64,000 bases of DNA from Kitasatospora atroaurantiaca (GCF_007828955.1 NZ_VIVR01000001.1:930001-994000), one strand, 5' to 3'. Shown: positions 1 to 10,152, numbered from the stretch's first letter. The notes: generated by a model from the letters alone, not told the origin. Translations and numbers: made by a program.

Positions 1-1362
1 ATTCTCCCCCAGCGGGTGTTCGTCCGACGGGTGGGGCTGTTCCTGGGCCAGCCGGATCACCAGGTCGTCGAGGCGGCCGAGGAGTTCGTCCGGGGCCAGG
101 TCGAGGGCCGAGAGTGCGTGGATCGCCGCGCGGAGCCTGCCCATGGTCGCGGCGGCCTGCAGTCCGTGCCCCACCACGTCCCCGACCACGAGCGCGACGC
201 GTGCCCCGGACAGGGGGATGACGTCGTACCAGTCCCCGCCGGCTCCGCCCGTGCCGCCCGCGCCGCTCGCGCTGCCGGCCAGACCGGGGATGTAGGTGTG
301 GGCCGTCTCCACCGCGGCATGGACCGGCAGCCGCAGGGGCAGCAGGCTTCGTTGCAGGACGGACGCGACGGTGTGTTCACGCGTGTAGCGGCGGGCGTTG
401 TCGATGTACAGGGCGGCGCGGTCGGCGATCTCCTGGGCCAGGGAGAGGTCGTCGTCGTCGAAGGGATCGGGGCGCTTCCAGCGGTAGAGCTCGGCCAGTC
501 CGAGCACCACGCCGCGGGCCTGCAGTGGCACCACGATGAGTGAGTGCGCGCCCGCCGCGCGGATCCGCTCCGCCCTGGCCTCGTCCTGGGCCAGCCAGCT
601 GTCCTCCTGCCCGAGGTCGGCGACCAGCCGAGGCTGCAGGTCGGCCAGGCTCTGGGTGAACGGCGACGGAAAGGCGAAGGTGGTCACCTCGCCGACCGGC
701 GTGATGCCCTGCGCTTCCCGTCTAGCCACCGAGCGGTAGCCCGCGCGCCGCAGCGGCAGCGCCTCGCCGATCGGACCTGCGGGGGGCGCCTCACCACGGA
801 TCACGCAGTCCAGTACGGCGACGGCGATCGTGTCCGCGAGCCGCGGCACCGCGGTGTCGGCCAGCTCCTGAGCCGTGCGCACCACGTCGAGGGTGGAGCC
901 GATGCGTCCCTCGGCCTCGTGGAGCAGGTCCAGGCGCGCCCGGGCCCTGGACCGGTCCGTCACGTCCACGACGGCTGCCGCGACCCCCAGAACCCTGCCC
1001 TGCGGATCCTCCAGGCGGAAGGCCGAAACGGACACCGTACGTTCGCTGCGGGAGTCGGCCGGTGTGAAGCCCCGGTGCTCGACCTCGCGCAGCGGCTCGC
1101 CGGACTCCAGCACCTGCCGCGCCATCCGCTCCAGCGCCTCGGTGTCGAACCCCGGTGCCACCTCCGACACGGACTTGCCGAGGATGTCCTCGCTCGGCAC
1201 TCCGCGCATCCCCTCGGCGGCGGAGTTGAACCGCACCAGCCGCAGCTCGGGGTCGAAGACGAAGAGCCCGATCGGGGACTTGCTGAACAGGGCGGCCAGG
1301 ACCGCCTCGTCCAGGCGGCGGCCGCCGAGGTCTGCAGGAGCGTCGTCCTTCGGCGTGTCCAT
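1..1362 (-). CDS. PAS-GAF-SpoIIE (PP2C) phosphatase, C-terminus cut by window edge
   Basis: Open reading frame running off the left edge; 454 codons are visible from an ATG at 1360-1362. The visible order is a PAS domain (about residues 20-130, with SPIGLFVFDPELRLVRFNSA), a GAF domain (about 145-300, with LYIDNARRYTREHTVASVLQ at its end) and the start of a SpoIIE/PP2C phosphatase domain with GGDWYDVIPL and VVGDVVGHGLQAAATMGRLR. GGDWYDV and GDVVGHG carry the metal-binding acidic residues of PP2C enzymes. Family members dephosphorylate STAS anti-anti-sigma proteins in partner-switching systems; PAS and GAF domains sense redox, light or small ligands. The missing C-terminus should hold the rest of the phosphatase and perhaps a HATPase domain. 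It is a separate unit from the VOC gene, from which a strong hairpin divides it. Confidence 0.93.
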   Translation of the reverse strand, partial: MDTPKDDAPADLGGRRLDEAVLAALFSKSPIGLFVFDPELRLVRFNSAAEGMRGVPSEDILGKSVSEVAPGFDTEALERMARQVLESGEPLREVEHRGFTPADSRSERTVSVSAFRLEDPQGRVLGVAAAVVDVTDRSRARARLDLLHEAEGRIGSTLDVVRTAQELADTAVPRLADTIAVAVLDCVIRGEAPPAGPIGEALPLRRAGYRSVARREAQGITPVGEVTTFAFPSPFTQSLADLQPRLVADLGQEDSWLAQDEARAERIRAAGAHSLIVVPLQARGVVLGLAELYRWKRPDPFDDDDLSLAQEIADRAALYIDNARRYTREHTVASVLQRSLLPLRLPVHAAVETAHTYIPGLAGSASGAGGTGGAGGDWYDVIPLSGARVALVVGDVVGHGLQAAATMGRLRAAIHALSALDLAPDELLGRLDDLVIRLAQEQPHPSDEHPLGEN

Positions 1363-1407
1363 ACCGACCAATCTCGCCGCTGCGCTCCGGGCGCGCACCC
1401 GGAGCGG

Positions 1408-1453
1408 GACGGCCTCCCGGCCCCGACCGCCCGGTCGGGGCCGGGAGGCCGTC
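1408..1453 (-). terminator. Perfect 21-bp stem, factor-independent type hairpin
   Basis: The arms 1408-1428 and 1433-1453 are perfectly complementary over 21 bp with a 4-nt loop. It lies just downstream of the VOC gene stop and upstream of the SpoIIE gene, so it should end transcription coming from the VOC/TerD side. There is no U tract, as is usual in streptomycetes. Confidence 0.8.
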
Positions 1454-1475
1454 GGCGGACGATGCCGCAGCCGGC

Positions 1476-1901
1476 TCAGGATCCGGCGGCAGCCTTGCGG
1501 GGCGCTCCGGGGTAGGTACCGAAGTACCAGCCGTTGCCCTCGGGATCACGGGCGGCGAAGTCCCTCGATCCGTACTCGGTGTCGTGCGGCTCGGCGATGA
1601 TCTCCGCGCCGGCGGCCTTCGCCCGGGTGCACAGCTCGTCGGGACGGGCGGTGACCACGTAAGCGGCGAAGGTCCCGGGGCGGAGCGGGGAGAGGTCGCC
1701 CTGGGCGTCCTTCTTCACCGAGCCCAGCATGATCCCGCCGCCTTCGGGCCAGTCCAGCTGGGCGTGGTCCACGCGGTCGCCCTCCCCGTAGACCACGGTC
1801 TCCTCGAAACCGAAGGCGTCGACCAGAAACCTGATCAGCGCGCGGGCATTCTCAGCCCGCAGGCTGGGCCACACCTGCGGTGCGGGTGTCGTGTCGTCCA
1901 T
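1476..1901 (-). CDS. VOC (glyoxalase/bleomycin-resistance fold) family protein
   Basis: 141 residues from the ATG at 1899-1901, the usual length of a single-domain VOC protein. It opens with paired beta-alpha-beta modules typical of the family (PSLRAENARALIRFLVDAFG, then VDHAQLDWPEGGGIMLGS) and ends with DFAARDPEGNGWYFGTYPG, the conserved RDPEGN.W.FG C-terminal strand. VOC proteins are metal-dependent lyases, dioxygenases or drug-binding proteins, and this sequence does not decide between them. The start was chosen because upstream in-frame sequence overlaps the TerD gene and looks non-coding. Monocistronic or distal to terD, ended by the strong hairpin at 1408-1453. Confidence 0.85.
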   Translation of the reverse strand: MDDTTPAPQVWPSLRAENARALIRFLVDAFGFEETVVYGEGDRVDHAQLDWPEGGGIMLGSVKKDAQGDLSPLRPGTFAAYVVTARPDELCTRAKAAGAEIIAEPHDTEYGSRDFAARDPEGNGWYFGTYPGAPRKAAAGS

Positions 1902-1948
1902 CGCACCAGTATCGGCCGGGACCCGCCGCGAGGCGCGTGGCGCGCCGG

Positions 1949-2527
1949 TCAGCCGACGTTGACGCCGTAGTCCAGGGCGATGCCCCGGAGGCCGGACGCG
2001 TAGCCCTGGCCGATGGCGCGGAACTTCCAGTCCGCGCCGTTGCGGTACAGCTCGCCGAAGACCATCGCGGTCTCGCTGGAGGCGTCCTCGGACAGGTCGT
2101 AGCGGGCGATCTCGCTGCCGTCGGCCTGGTTGACGACACGGATGAAGGCGTTGCGGACCTGGCCGAAGTTCTGCAGGCGGCTGTCGGCGTCGTAGATGGA
2201 GACCGGGAAGACGATCTTGGACACCTCCGCCGGGACGGCCACGAGGTCGACCTTGATCTGCTCGTCGTCGCCGTCGCCACCGCCGGTGAGGTTGTCGCCG
2301 CTGTGCTCGACCGAACCCTCGGGGCTGCTGAGGTTGTTGAAGAAGACGAAGTGCTGGTCGGAAACGACCCGGCCGCCCTCGTTGCACAGCAGAGCGCTGG
2401 CGTCGAGGTCGAAATCGGCACCGGTCGTCGAGCGCACGTCCCAGCCGAGGCCGACGATGACGGCGGTCAGCCCGGGCGCCTCCTTGCTCAGCGAGACGTT
2501 GCCGCCCTTGGCCAGCGAGACTCCCAC
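1949..2527 (-). CDS. TerD family calcium-binding stress protein
   Basis: 192 residues with a GTG start preceded by GGGAGGAC at good spacing. The sequence [20 protein letters not shown], the acidic [10 protein letters not shown] and VFFNN segments, and NAFIRVVN with ARYDLSED follow the TerD/CABP fold throughout. The family binds calcium through acidic loops and is linked to tellurite resistance and general stress responses; streptomycetes carry many paralogues. Length and motif order are normal, so it should be functional. The exact paralogue group cannot be assigned by eye. Confidence 0.95.
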   Translation of the reverse strand: MGVSLAKGGNVSLSKEAPGLTAVIVGLGWDVRSTTGADFDLDASALLCNEGGRVVSDQHFVFFNNLSSPEGSVEHSGDNLTGGGDGDDEQIKVDLVAVPAEVSKIVFPVSIYDADSRLQNFGQVRNAFIRVVNQADGSEIARYDLSEDASSETAMVFGELYRNGADWKFRAIGQGYASGLRGIALDYGVNVG

Positions 2528-2569
2528 GATGTCCTCCCGAGGTTCATTTCAGCTCTTCGAGCCATTGAA

Positions 2570-2585
2570 TCTACAGCAGTGTAGA
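2570..2585. promoter_or_regulatory. Inverted repeat TCTACA-N4-TGTAGA upstream of terD
   Basis: A 6-bp perfect inverted repeat with a 4-nt spacer lies 43-58 nt upstream of the terD start, within an AT-richer stretch for this genome. The position suits an operator or the -10 region of the terD promoter. No regulator can be named. Confidence 0.35.
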
Positions 2586-2704
2586 GAACCCGAGAATCCG
2601 TCACCGTCCGGGGCCGCCTCCGGCGTGACACGGGGTCAGCCGGCCAAGGCCAACCACAGGGGCTCGCGGGGGCACCCCTGGGACACCCCTACTGACGGAG
2701 CCTC

Positions 2705-3490
2705 TTACTGCGCCAGGTAGCCGCCGTCGACCGGTAGGACCGCGCCGGTGACGAAGGAGGCCTCGTCCGACGCCAGGAAGAGAATCGCGTTGGCCACCTC
2801 CTCGGGCTCGCCGAGACGCCCGAGCGGGTGCCGGAGCACGATCGCGTCCAGGTACTCGGGCCCGCCGGGCTCGTCCACCAGCTGCCGGACGCGATCGGTC
2901 CTGATGGTGCCGGGCGCGACGGCGTTGACCCGGATGCCGTGGGCGGCCCACTCCACGGCCAGGTGCTTGGTCAGCCCCGTCGCCACGAACTTGGCCGGGC
3001 CGTACGCCGCCTGGCCGGCCTGGCCGGCGAGTCCCGAGACCGAGGAGAGGCAGACGATGGAGCCACCGCCGGTGCGGGTCATCTCCTCGATGGCGTACTT
3101 GCAGGTGAGGAACATCCCGCGGCCGTCCACGGCCATGACCTGGTCCCAATCCTCGGGTGTCGCCTCCACGACGGTCTGCAGCGGGATGATGCCCGCGTTG
3201 GCCACCAGGGTGTCGATCCGGCCGTAGGCCTCCACCGAGGCCTGTACCATCCGACGGGCGTCGGCGGCCACCGACACATCACCGACGACCACCCGGACCT
3301 GCGCGCCGGCCGACTCCAACTCGGCCCGCAGCGCGGCGAGGCCGGTCTCGTCCACGTCGGTCAGCACCAGCCGGGCGCCCTCGGCCGCGAACAGCCGTGC
3401 CACGGCCCGGCCGATCCCCTTCGCCGCACCCGTCACGACGGTCGCCCTGCCGCTCACCCGCCCTGCCCGGACACCCACTTCAGTACTCAC
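2705..3490 (-). CDS. SDR family NAD(P)-dependent oxidoreductase
   Basis: 261 residues from the GTG at 3488-3490, preceded by GGGAG; an upstream ATG at 3532 would add 14 residues without homology character. It is a classical short-chain dehydrogenase: TGAAKGIGR is the TGxxxGxG nucleotide-binding motif, NAGI the NAG motif, a Ser in LSSVSGLAGQ and YGPAK give the Ser-Tyr-Lys catalytic set, and the C-terminus ends in LPVDGGYLAQ. D at the end of strand 2 (LVLTDVDETG) favours NAD(H). The substrate is unknown. It is divergent from the NRPS gene, so a role in the same pathway is possible. It cannot be claimed as a 2,3-dihydro-DHB dehydrogenase from sequence alone. Confidence 0.92.
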   Translation of the reverse strand: MSTEVGVRAGRVSGRATVVTGAAKGIGRAVARLFAAEGARLVLTDVDETGLAALRAELESAGAQVRVVVGDVSVAADARRMVQASVEAYGRIDTLVANAGIIPLQTVVEATPEDWDQVMAVDGRGMFLTCKYAIEEMTRTGGGSIVCLSSVSGLAGQAGQAAYGPAKFVATGLTKHLAVEWAAHGIRVNAVAPGTIRTDRVRQLVDEPGGPEYLDAIVLRHPLGRLGEPEEVANAILFLASDEASFVTGAVLPVDGGYLAQ

Positions 3491-3639
3491 CCTCACCGCT
3501 CTCCCGCCGCAGTCGCCGACGCCCATCGTCACACTGCGGCGACCGGACGTCCGGGCGCCACGCGAGGCGGACCTCCCGCGGATAGCATGTGCGCGCCACC
3601 ACCCGCCCCCGTCCCCGTCGTACGGCCGGAGTCGCCCTG

Positions 3640-6600
3640 ATGACCGTCAGCCCCGGCCGAGCCCGGCAGCCGTCGGCGGCCCAGTACGGTGTCTGGTCCG
3701 GGCAGCAGCTGGTGCCGCAGGATCCGCTCTACAACCTCGGCCAGTGCGTCGAGATCGCCGGGCCGCTCGACGTGGTGATCTTCGAGCGCGCACTGCGTAC
3801 GGCGGTCACCGAGGCCGAGTCGCTGCACTGCCGGTACACCGCCGACCAGGACGGCACCGGCGCCCGGTCGACCGTCGAGGTCTCGCAGGACTGGGCGCTC
3901 CAGGTGGTCGACGTCAGCGCCGAGGCCGACCCGTGGGCGGCGGCCGAGCGGTGGATGCGCGCCGATCTGGCGGTTCCGGCGGATCTGACGGGCGGCCGGC
4001 TGTTCGCCCAGGCGCTCTTCCACGCGGGCGGCGACCGGCACTTCTGGTACCAGCGCGTCCACCACATCGCGCTGGACGGCTTCGGCCTCGTGATGCTGAT
4101 CCGCAGGGTCGCCGCGCTGTACACGGCCCTGGTCGACGGCGCAGGCTGGGCCGGTCGCGCGTTCGGGCCGCTGCAGGCGGTCCTCGACGAGGACGCGGCC
4201 TACCGCACCTCGCAGGACTTCGAACGGGACCGGGCCTTCTGGACGGCCCGCTTCAGAGACCGTCCGGTGCCCGTGAGTATCGCGGGGCGAGCCGCTCGGG
4301 CCTCCGGCACTCCCGTCCGGGAATCGGTCCAACTCCCGCTGCGCGTCGGGGAGGCACTGGCCGCCGCCGCCCGGGCCACCGGCACCACCCGGCCCGCCCT
4401 GCTCCTCGCCGCCACCGCGGCCTACCTGCACAGGCACACCGGCGCACCCGAGATCGTGCTCGGCCTCCCGATCGCCGGGCGGCTCGGCTCGGTCTCCCGG
4501 CACACCCCCTGCATGCAGATGAACATCCTGCCGCTGCGCATACCCGTCGGCCCGGCGAGCACCCTGCGGGAACTCGCCACGCACACCGCCCACCAGCTCC
4601 GGCAGGCCGGACCCCATCAGCGGTACCGCCACGAGCAGTTGCGCCGCGACCTGCAGCTGCTCGGCGGCGAACGCAGACTCCTCGGCCCGGTCGTCAACCT
4701 CATGCCGTTCGAGAACCGGCTGACCTTCGCCGGACGCCCGGCCGTCGGGCACACCATCTCGCCGGGGCCGGTCGAGGACCTGTCGGTCGGTGTCCACAGC
4801 GGCACTCGCGGTGGCGGCATACGCCTGGAGTTCAGCGCGAACCCTCAGCTGTACGGCGCCGAGGAACTCTCCACGCGGCTGGCGGAGTTCTCCGATCTGC
4901 TGGCGCGAGCCGTGTCCACGCCCGGCGAGGCGATCCACCGCAACCGCCGGGAGCCGGCCCGCACGCCCGTCCTGGACGGAGGCCCACTGCCCGTCGAGGC
5001 CCGTCCGGTGAGCGAGCTGATACTCGATCAGGCGAGCACCCGCCCGGACGCGGTGGCAGTGGAGTACCGGGACCAGCGGATCACCTACCGCCAACTGGCC
5101 GAGGACGCCCGGCAGCTGGCGGACCGGCTCATCGTGCACGGAGCCGGGCCGGGCCGCCTGGTCGCGGTCCTGCTGCCGCGCGGCGCCGAGGCGGCCGCCG
5201 TCCTGCTCGGCGTGCTGCTGGCGGGAGCGGGCTATCTGCCGCTTGATCCGGACGGACCGCCGGCGCGCAACGACACCGTCCTCACCCGCGCGCGGCCCAG
5301 CTTGCTGGTGACCACGGCGGAGTACCGGAACCGCGTGCCGGCCACGAGCCCGGCCACGGTACTGCTGCTGGACCGAGCCGAACTGACGAGCCATCACCCC
5401 GGTGCCGCTGCTCCGCCTCGGGACGAAGATCCCGCGTACGTCCAGTACACCTCGGGGTCGACCGGCCGTCCCAACGGCGTGGTGGTCGGCCACGGCGCAC
5501 TGGCCCACTTCGCCGCCTCGGCCTCGCAGGTCTACCGCATCGGCCCCCGGGACCGGGTGCTGCAGTTCGCGCCGCTGCACTTCGACACCAGCGTCGAGGA
5601 GATCTTCCTGACCCTGAGTGCGGGCGCGACCCTGGTGGTACGCACCGAGGAGATGCTCCGATCCGTACCCGGGTTCCTGACCGCCTGCGACGATCTGCGC
5701 ATCACCGTCCTCGACCTGCCCACCGCGCTCTGGCACGAGGTCGCCCTGAGCCTGCACACCGGCGCGGCCGCTCTGCCCGCGAGCGTGCACACCGTCATCA
5801 TCGGCGGGGAGGCCGCCGCACCGGAGCGGGTGCGGCAGTGGCGACGGCAGGTCGGCCCGCAGGTCCGGCTGCTCAACACCTACGGCCCGACCGAGGCCAC
5901 CGTGGTGGCGACCTGCGCGGTGCTGCACGGCGACGGCAGTGTCGCGCCGAGCAGGACGGATGCGCCAAGGACCCCGATCGGGCGCCCCCTGCCCGGCGTA
6001 CGCGCGGCTGTCCTGGACGGCGCCGGACGCCCCGTCCGAGCGGGAGCGGCGGGCGAACTGCACTTGATGGGCGGCGGTCTGGCCACCGGCTACCTGGGAG
6101 ACACCGAGCTGACCGCCCGCCGGTTCGTCCTCCTGGACCACCTGCCCGGACGCCCCCGCGCGTACCGCACGGGCGACCTGGTCCGCCGCCGGGACGACGG
6201 CCGGCTGGTGTTCCTCGGCCGGGTGGACGAGGAGCTCAAGACCAGCGGCCACCGGGTGCACCCCGCCGACGTGGAGAACGCCCTGCTGGGCCATCCGCGC
6301 GTACGGGAAGCCGCAGTCGTCGGGCAGGAACTCGCGGACGGGACCAAACGGCTGACGGCCTACGTCGTCGGCGAGCCACCCGGCGAGCCCACGGCGGGCG
6401 AGCTCCGGCACCATCTGAGCGGCATCCTCCCGGCGGCAGCCGTCCCCGCCGTCGTCGTACTCACTTCTCCCCTGCCCCGAACCGGCACGGGAAAGCTCGA
6501 CCGCCGGGCTCTTCCCGCCCGTGCCGCCCCGTCGTCGGTGGCCGCCGGGGAGCTGGAACGGCTTGTGCTGGCGGTCTGGGAGGAGGTGCTCGGTGTCCCG

Positions 6601-7956
6601 GGACTCTCCGTCCACGACGACTTCTTCGACCTCGGCGGCCATTCACTGCAGACCCTCCAGGCCGCCCACCGCCTCGGGATCCGGCTCGGCCGCGACATCC
6701 CTGCCCACACGGTCTTCCGGCACCCGACGGCCGCCGCCCTGGCCGAGGTGCTGCGGGACGGGGAGCAGCCGTTCGCTTCCGTGCCCGCCGCTTCCGTGCC
6801 CGCCGAGCTTCGAGCCGACGCCGTGCTGCACCCGGACGTGGCGCCGGCGACGTCCGCCGCGCGACGGCAGGGCCCCGCTCGCTGCGTGCTGCTCACCGGC
6901 GCCACCGGCTACGTCGGCGCCCACCTGCTGCACGAGCTGCTCGCCCGTACCGACGCCCGGATCGTCTGCGCCGTCCGGTCGGCCACCCCGGAGCACGGCC
7001 TGCGCCGGATCCGGCAGGCCCTGACGGACCACCGGCTGGGCCTCGGGCAGTGGCACGACCGCGTCCAGGCCCTTCCGAGCGACCTGACCCGCCCCGGTCT
7101 CGGCCTCGACCCGGTGAGCTGGGACGAACTGGCCGAGGAGTGCGACGCGATCTACCACAGCGCGGCCGCGGTGAGCATGGCGCGCAGCTACCGGAGCATG
7201 CGGGCCGCCAACGTCTCCGGCACGGAGGAGCTCCTCCGGCTGGCCGCCACCGGGCGTCCGAGCAGCTTCCACCACCTCTCGACCCTCGCGCTCTCCGCAC
7301 AGGACACCGGCCTTCCGAGCGGCTACCTGCAGAGCAAGTGGGCGGCCGAACGTCTCGTGGAACAGGCGGCCACACGTGGACTGCCCGTCACCGTCTACCG
7401 CCTCGGCAGGGTCACCGGCCCTCCTGCCACGGCCTCCGTGAACGAATCGGACGTCTTCTGGAGGCTCCTGCGCGCCGCCATCCGCACCGGCGCACTGCCC
7501 GCCCCGGACGCGCTGGACGTCGCGGAGGTGTGGACCCCGGCGGACTACGTCGCCCGCGCCGTCGTCCACCTCTCCTCCGCCGGTACGGACGGCGTGTTCG
7601 ACCTCGCACCGCACGCCGCCACCCGCCTGTCCGACGTCGTCCGATGGGTGACCGACTACGGCTTCTCGTTCGAGCGGCGAGCGCCGGAGGGTACGGCGGC
7701 GGACGAGGCGGACGAGGCGGACCAGGTGGCCCTCTCGCTCCTCGATCTCGGACCGCTCCACGGGCTCCACACCGGCAGCGGCCGGATCCCCACCGGCGAG
7801 CCGGCCCGCGCCCTGGCGGACAGCGGCATCCACTGCCCGCCCGTCGACCGCCGCCTGATCCACCGCTACCTCGACCACTGCGTCGCCACGGGTTTCCTGC
7901 CTCCCCCGAACCGCGAAAGGCGCACGTTCCCCCACCCTGGCGGGGACTCAGGATAA
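3640..7956 (+). CDS. NRPS, C-A-T-R (reductive release) module
   Basis: 1438 residues from the ATG at 3640, chosen because GGAG lies upstream and the condensation domain begins directly after it. Domain order: condensation (about 10-450) with intact HHIALDG at 141-147; adenylation (about 460-960) with [11 protein letters not shown] at 603-613, [18 protein letters not shown] and [10 protein letters not shown]; carrier domain with GGHSL, Ser1002 being the phosphopantetheine site; and a thioester reductase (about 1080-1438) with LTGATGYVG and Tyr1229-x3-Lys1233. The condensation domain resembles EntF ([13 protein letters not shown], and HQRY followed by [11 protein letters not shown]). Aligned by eye with GrsA, the specificity code reads D-T-E-D-I-G-T-V-V-K, close to codes I remember for lysine. 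The architecture matches MxcG of myxochelin synthesis, releasing the acyl-amino acid as an aldehyde or alcohol. No aryl-acid genes are seen nearby. Confidence 0.95.
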   Translation: MTVSPGRARQPSAAQYGVWSGQQLVPQDPLYNLGQCVEIAGPLDVVIFERALRTAVTEAESLHCRYTADQDGTGARSTVEVSQDWALQVVDVSAEADPWAAAERWMRADLAVPADLTGGRLFAQALFHAGGDRHFWYQRVHHIALDGFGLVMLIRRVAALYTALVDGAGWAGRAFGPLQAVLDEDAAYRTSQDFERDRAFWTARFRDRPVPVSIAGRAARASGTPVRESVQLPLRVGEALAAAARATGTTRPALLLAATAAYLHRHTGAPEIVLGLPIAGRLGSVSRHTPCMQMNILPLRIPVGPASTLRELATHTAHQLRQAGPHQRYRHEQLRRDLQLLGGERRLLGPVVNLMPFENRLTFAGRPAVGHTISPGPVEDLSVGVHSGTRGGGIRLEFSANPQLYGAEELSTRLAEFSDLLARAVSTPGEAIHRNRREPARTPVLDGGPLPVEARPVSELILDQASTRPDAVAVEYRDQRITYRQLAEDARQLADRLIVHGAGPGRLVAVLLPRGAEAAAVLLGVLLAGAGYLPLDPDGPPARNDTVLTRARPSLLVTTAEYRNRVPATSPATVLLLDRAELTSHHPGAAAPPRDEDPAYVQYTSGSTGRPNGVVVGHGALAHFAASASQVYRIGPRDRVLQFAPLHFDTSVEEIFLTLSAGATLVVRTEEMLRSVPGFLTACDDLRITVLDLPTALWHEVALSLHTGAAALPASVHTVIIGGEAAAPERVRQWRRQVGPQVRLLNTYGPTEATVVATCAVLHGDGSVAPSRTDAPRTPIGRPLPGVRAAVLDGAGRPVRAGAAGELHLMGGGLATGYLGDTELTARRFVLLDHLPGRPRAYRTGDLVRRRDDGRLVFLGRVDEELKTSGHRVHPADVENALLGHPRVREAAVVGQELADGTKRLTAYVVGEPPGEPTAGELRHHLSGILPAAAVPAVVVLTSPLPRTGTGKLDRRALPARAAPSSVAAGELERLVLAVWEEVLGVPGLSVHDDFFDLGGHSLQTLQAAHRLGIRLGRDIPAHTVFRHPTAAALAEVLRDGEQPFASVPAASVPAELRADAVLHPDVAPATSAARRQGPARCVLLTGATGYVGAHLLHELLARTDARIVCAVRSATPEHGLRRIRQALTDHRLGLGQWHDRVQALPSDLTRPGLGLDPVSWDELAEECDAIYHSAAAVSMARSYRSMRAANVSGTEELLRLAATGRPSSFHHLSTLALSAQDTGLPSGYLQSKWAAERLVEQAATRGLPVTVYRLGRVTGPPATASVNESDVFWRLLRAAIRTGALPAPDALDVAEVWTPADYVARAVVHLSSAGTDGVFDLAPHAATRLSDVVRWVTDYGFSFERRAPEGTAADEADEADQVALSLLDLGPLHGLHTGSGRIPTGEPARALADSGIHCPPVDRRLIHRYLDHCVATGFLPPPNRERRTFPHPGGDSG

Positions 7957-8004
7957 GTTCGTGTCTGAACGTCCGACACCCGCACCCCGTCCCGGAGGTG
8001 GGCC

Positions 8005-8658
8005 ATGGATCGCCCCTCTGCGCAGGAGCTGTACGCCCGCATCACCGCCGAACTCGCACCCGCCGCCGCCCGGAACCCCACCGTCGAGCTGGTCGAGTCG
8101 GGTGACGCGCCCGTCGAGGCACTGCGCCGGATCGCCGGTGAGGAGTACCGGCTCGTGCGGAGCGACCGCCGCAGTTTCGCGCTGATGGCGGCCCGCCTCG
8201 GCGACCGGGAGCCGGCCGGCGGCCTGTTCCTGGGCCTGGCCGAAGGGGAGGGCCAGGCCCTCGGGCTCCTTGCCGACTTCGCCGCCGAGGTCGGCCTCGA
8301 TGCGGCGGCCCTGGCCGCGTACGAGCCGCACCCGGCCGCCCAGTCGTACCCCCACCACCTGGCCTGGCTGGCCCAGTTCGGCACCCGTAGCGAGATCATG
8401 CTGGCGCTGTTGGCCAACTTCGGTTTCTGGGGCGGGTACTGCGCCCGGATGGCGGCGGCCCTCCCCCGGCACTACGGCCTGACCGCTGCGGGGACCGCCT
8501 TCTTCACCTTCTTCTCCGAGCTTCCGCCCGGCTTCGAGGAGACCGCGTTGGCCGTGCTGCAGGAGGGGCTGGACGACGGCGAGGACCCGGTGGCGGCGCT
8601 GCGGGCGGCCCGGATGATGCAGGCCTACGAGGCCGCCTTCTGGGAGGCGGTCCGGTGA
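8005..8658 (+). CDS. TenA/heme-oxygenase-fold protein, probably NRPS partner
   Basis: 217 residues, starting 48 nt after the NRPS stop with GGAGG before the ATG, so probably cotranscribed. The helical layout with FGTRSEIMLALLANFGFWGGY, FFTFFSELPPGFEETA and a final MMQAYEAAFWEAV resembles the TenA/PqqC-like seven-helix fold, with acidic residues in the late helices. No His/Glu set typical of heme-oxygenase-like diiron oxidases could be made out (His are scarce near the C-terminal acidic residues), so I do not call it a metal oxidase. TenA proteins hydrolyse thiamine fragments; relatives in biosynthetic clusters have other roles. Fold assignment is moderate and function is unknown. Confidence 0.72.
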   Translation: MDRPSAQELYARITAELAPAAARNPTVELVESGDAPVEALRRIAGEEYRLVRSDRRSFALMAARLGDREPAGGLFLGLAEGEGQALGLLADFAAEVGLDAAALAAYEPHPAAQSYPHHLAWLAQFGTRSEIMLALLANFGFWGGYCARMAAALPRHYGLTAAGTAFFTFFSELPPGFEETALAVLQEGLDDGEDPVAALRAARMMQAYEAAFWEAVR

Positions 8659-8682
8659 CCCGGGCCGCTCCCGGGGGACCGG

Positions 8683-8711
8683 TTGACACACTCCACGGGT
8701 CCTCCTACGCT
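8683..8711 (+). promoter_or_regulatory. Consensus sigma-HrdB type promoter: TTGACA-N17-TACGCT
   Basis: TTGACA at 8683-8688 and TACGCT at 8706-8711 are separated by exactly 17 nt. It starts 25 nt after the stop of the TenA-like gene and would give a leader of about 120 nt before the GTG of the flavoprotein gene. A perfect -35 is unusual in streptomycetes and suggests strong vegetative transcription. Confidence 0.75.
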
Positions 8712-8841
8712 GAATCGATTTGATCTTACTCAGCGTCACATTGCCCTGCTGCCAGGCTGTTTGCCGGTGCACGCGCCGCGATCCTGGGCAGGGAGCCACC
8801 CCTTCCTGTACGTGTCCGGGCGAAAACCAGGAGCGCCGATC

Positions 8842-10152
8842 GTGACCGAGACCGCAGCCTCCGAAGCCGAGGTGACCGGCCCCTGCGAGAGCAGCGCCGA
8901 CGTGATCGTGGTGGGCGCCGGACCGGCCGGCTCCACCACGGCGTACCACCTGGCCCGCACGGGCCTGGACGTCCTGCTGCTGGAGAAGGCGGCCTTCCCC
9001 CGGGAGAAGGTCTGCGGGGACGGGCTGACCCCTCGCGCGGTCAAGCAGCTGGTGGACATGGGAATCGACGTGTCCGAGAGCGCCGGCTGGCTGCACAACA
9101 AGGGCCTGCGGATCGTCAGCGGCGGGTCGGGGCTGGAGCTGGACTGGCCCGAGCTGGCGGCTTTCCCGGACTTCGGCGCCGTCCGCCGGCGGGCCGACTT
9201 CGACGAACTGCTCGTCCGCCAGGGCCAGTCGGTCGGCGTCCGGCTCTTCGAGCAGGCCAATGTGTCCGGCCCCGTGCTGGACAGCCGTACCGGCCGGATC
9301 ACCGGCGTCACCGCGCGGCTCGGCGACGAGAAGCGACCGGTCACCTTCACGGCCCCGCTGGTGGTGGCGGCCGACGGCAACTCCACCCGACTGTCCCTGT
9401 CGATGGGCCGCCACCGCCGCCAGGACCGCCCGATGGGCGTCGCGTACCGGACGTACTTCACCAGCCCCCGGCACGACGACAGGTACCTCGAGGCGTGGAT
9501 GGACCTCTCGGACCACCGCGACGGGAAGCGACGACTGCTGTCCGGCTACGGCTGGGTGTTCGGCATGGGCGACGGCACCAGCAATGTGGGGCTCGGCGTG
9601 CTCGACACGAGTACGGCGGGCGGCGAGCTGGACTGGCGCGAGCTGCTCAGGACCTGGTGCGCCGGGATGCCGGCGGAGTACGGCTTCACGCCGGCGAACA
9701 TGACCATGCCGATCAGAGGCGCGGCGCTGCCGATGGCCCTCAACCGGCAACCGCACTACGCCGACGGCCTGTTGCTGGTCGGCGACGCCGCCGGGATGGT
9801 CAGCCCCTCCACCGGTGAGGGCATCGCCTACGCCATGGAGTCAGGCCGGATCGCCGCCGACGTCATCGTGCAGGCGCTCGCCCGGATCACTCCGGCGGGC
9901 CGGGAGCGGGCCCTGCAGAGCTACCCGCGGATCCTCAGGGACTCCTACGGCGGCCACTTCACCCTGGGCCGCTCCTTCGTCCGGGTGATGGGAAACCAGC
10001 GGGTGCTGAAGCTCGGGGCGGACCACGGTCTGGCCCACCCCACCCTGATGAAGTTCGTCTTCAAGCTGATGGTGAACCTCTCCGAGCCCCGCGCCGGTGA
10101 TGCAGCGGACCGCATCATCAACGCCCTGACCAGGCTGGCCCCCAGGTCCTGA
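8842..10152 (+). CDS. Geranylgeranyl reductase family FAD-dependent oxidoreductase
   Basis: 436 residues from the GTG at 8842-8844, which has GGAG nine nt upstream; reading further upstream would enter the promoter. DVIVVGAGPAGSTTAYHL is the GxGxxG FAD motif, FPREKVCGDGLTPRAV the conserved CGDGL segment, and LLVGDAAGMVSPSTGEGIAY the GD motif that contacts the FAD ribityl chain. The family reduces prenyl chains (menaquinone, archaeal or chlorophyll side chains) or oxidises small substrates. Menaquinone side-chain reduction is a common role in actinomycetes. Its own strong promoter suggests a housekeeping function, although it directly follows the NRPS and TenA-like genes. Confidence 0.9.
   Translation: MTETAASEAEVTGPCESSADVIVVGAGPAGSTTAYHLARTGLDVLLLEKAAFPREKVCGDGLTPRAVKQLVDMGIDVSESAGWLHNKGLRIVSGGSGLELDWPELAAFPDFGAVRRRADFDELLVRQGQSVGVRLFEQANVSGPVLDSRTGRITGVTARLGDEKRPVTFTAPLVVAADGNSTRLSLSMGRHRRQDRPMGVAYRTYFTSPRHDDRYLEAWMDLSDHRDGKRRLLSGYGWVFGMGDGTSNVGLGVLDTSTAGGELDWRELLRTWCAGMPAEYGFTPANMTMPIRGAALPMALNRQPHYADGLLLVGDAAGMVSPSTGEGIAYAMESGRIAADVIVQALARITPAGRERALQSYPRILRDSYGGHFTLGRSFVRVMGNQRVLKLGADHGLAHPTLMKFVFKLMVNLSEPRAGDAADRIINALTRLAPRS

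Noticed and set aside
2705..3490. SDR as an EntA (2,3-dihydro-DHB dehydrogenase) partner of the NRPS
   Set aside because: It is a generic classical SDR, and no isochorismatase, isochorismate synthase or DHB ligase is nearby. Kept as unknown substrate.
5838..8105. Long alternative-frame ORFs inside the NRPS gene
   Set aside because: They are Arg/Pro-rich, lack motifs and arise from the high GC content. The C-A-T-R frame accounts for the region.
8005..8658. TenA-like protein as a heme-oxygenase-like diiron oxidase
   Set aside because: The His/Glu/Asp ligand pattern could not be found. Only the general fold is supported.
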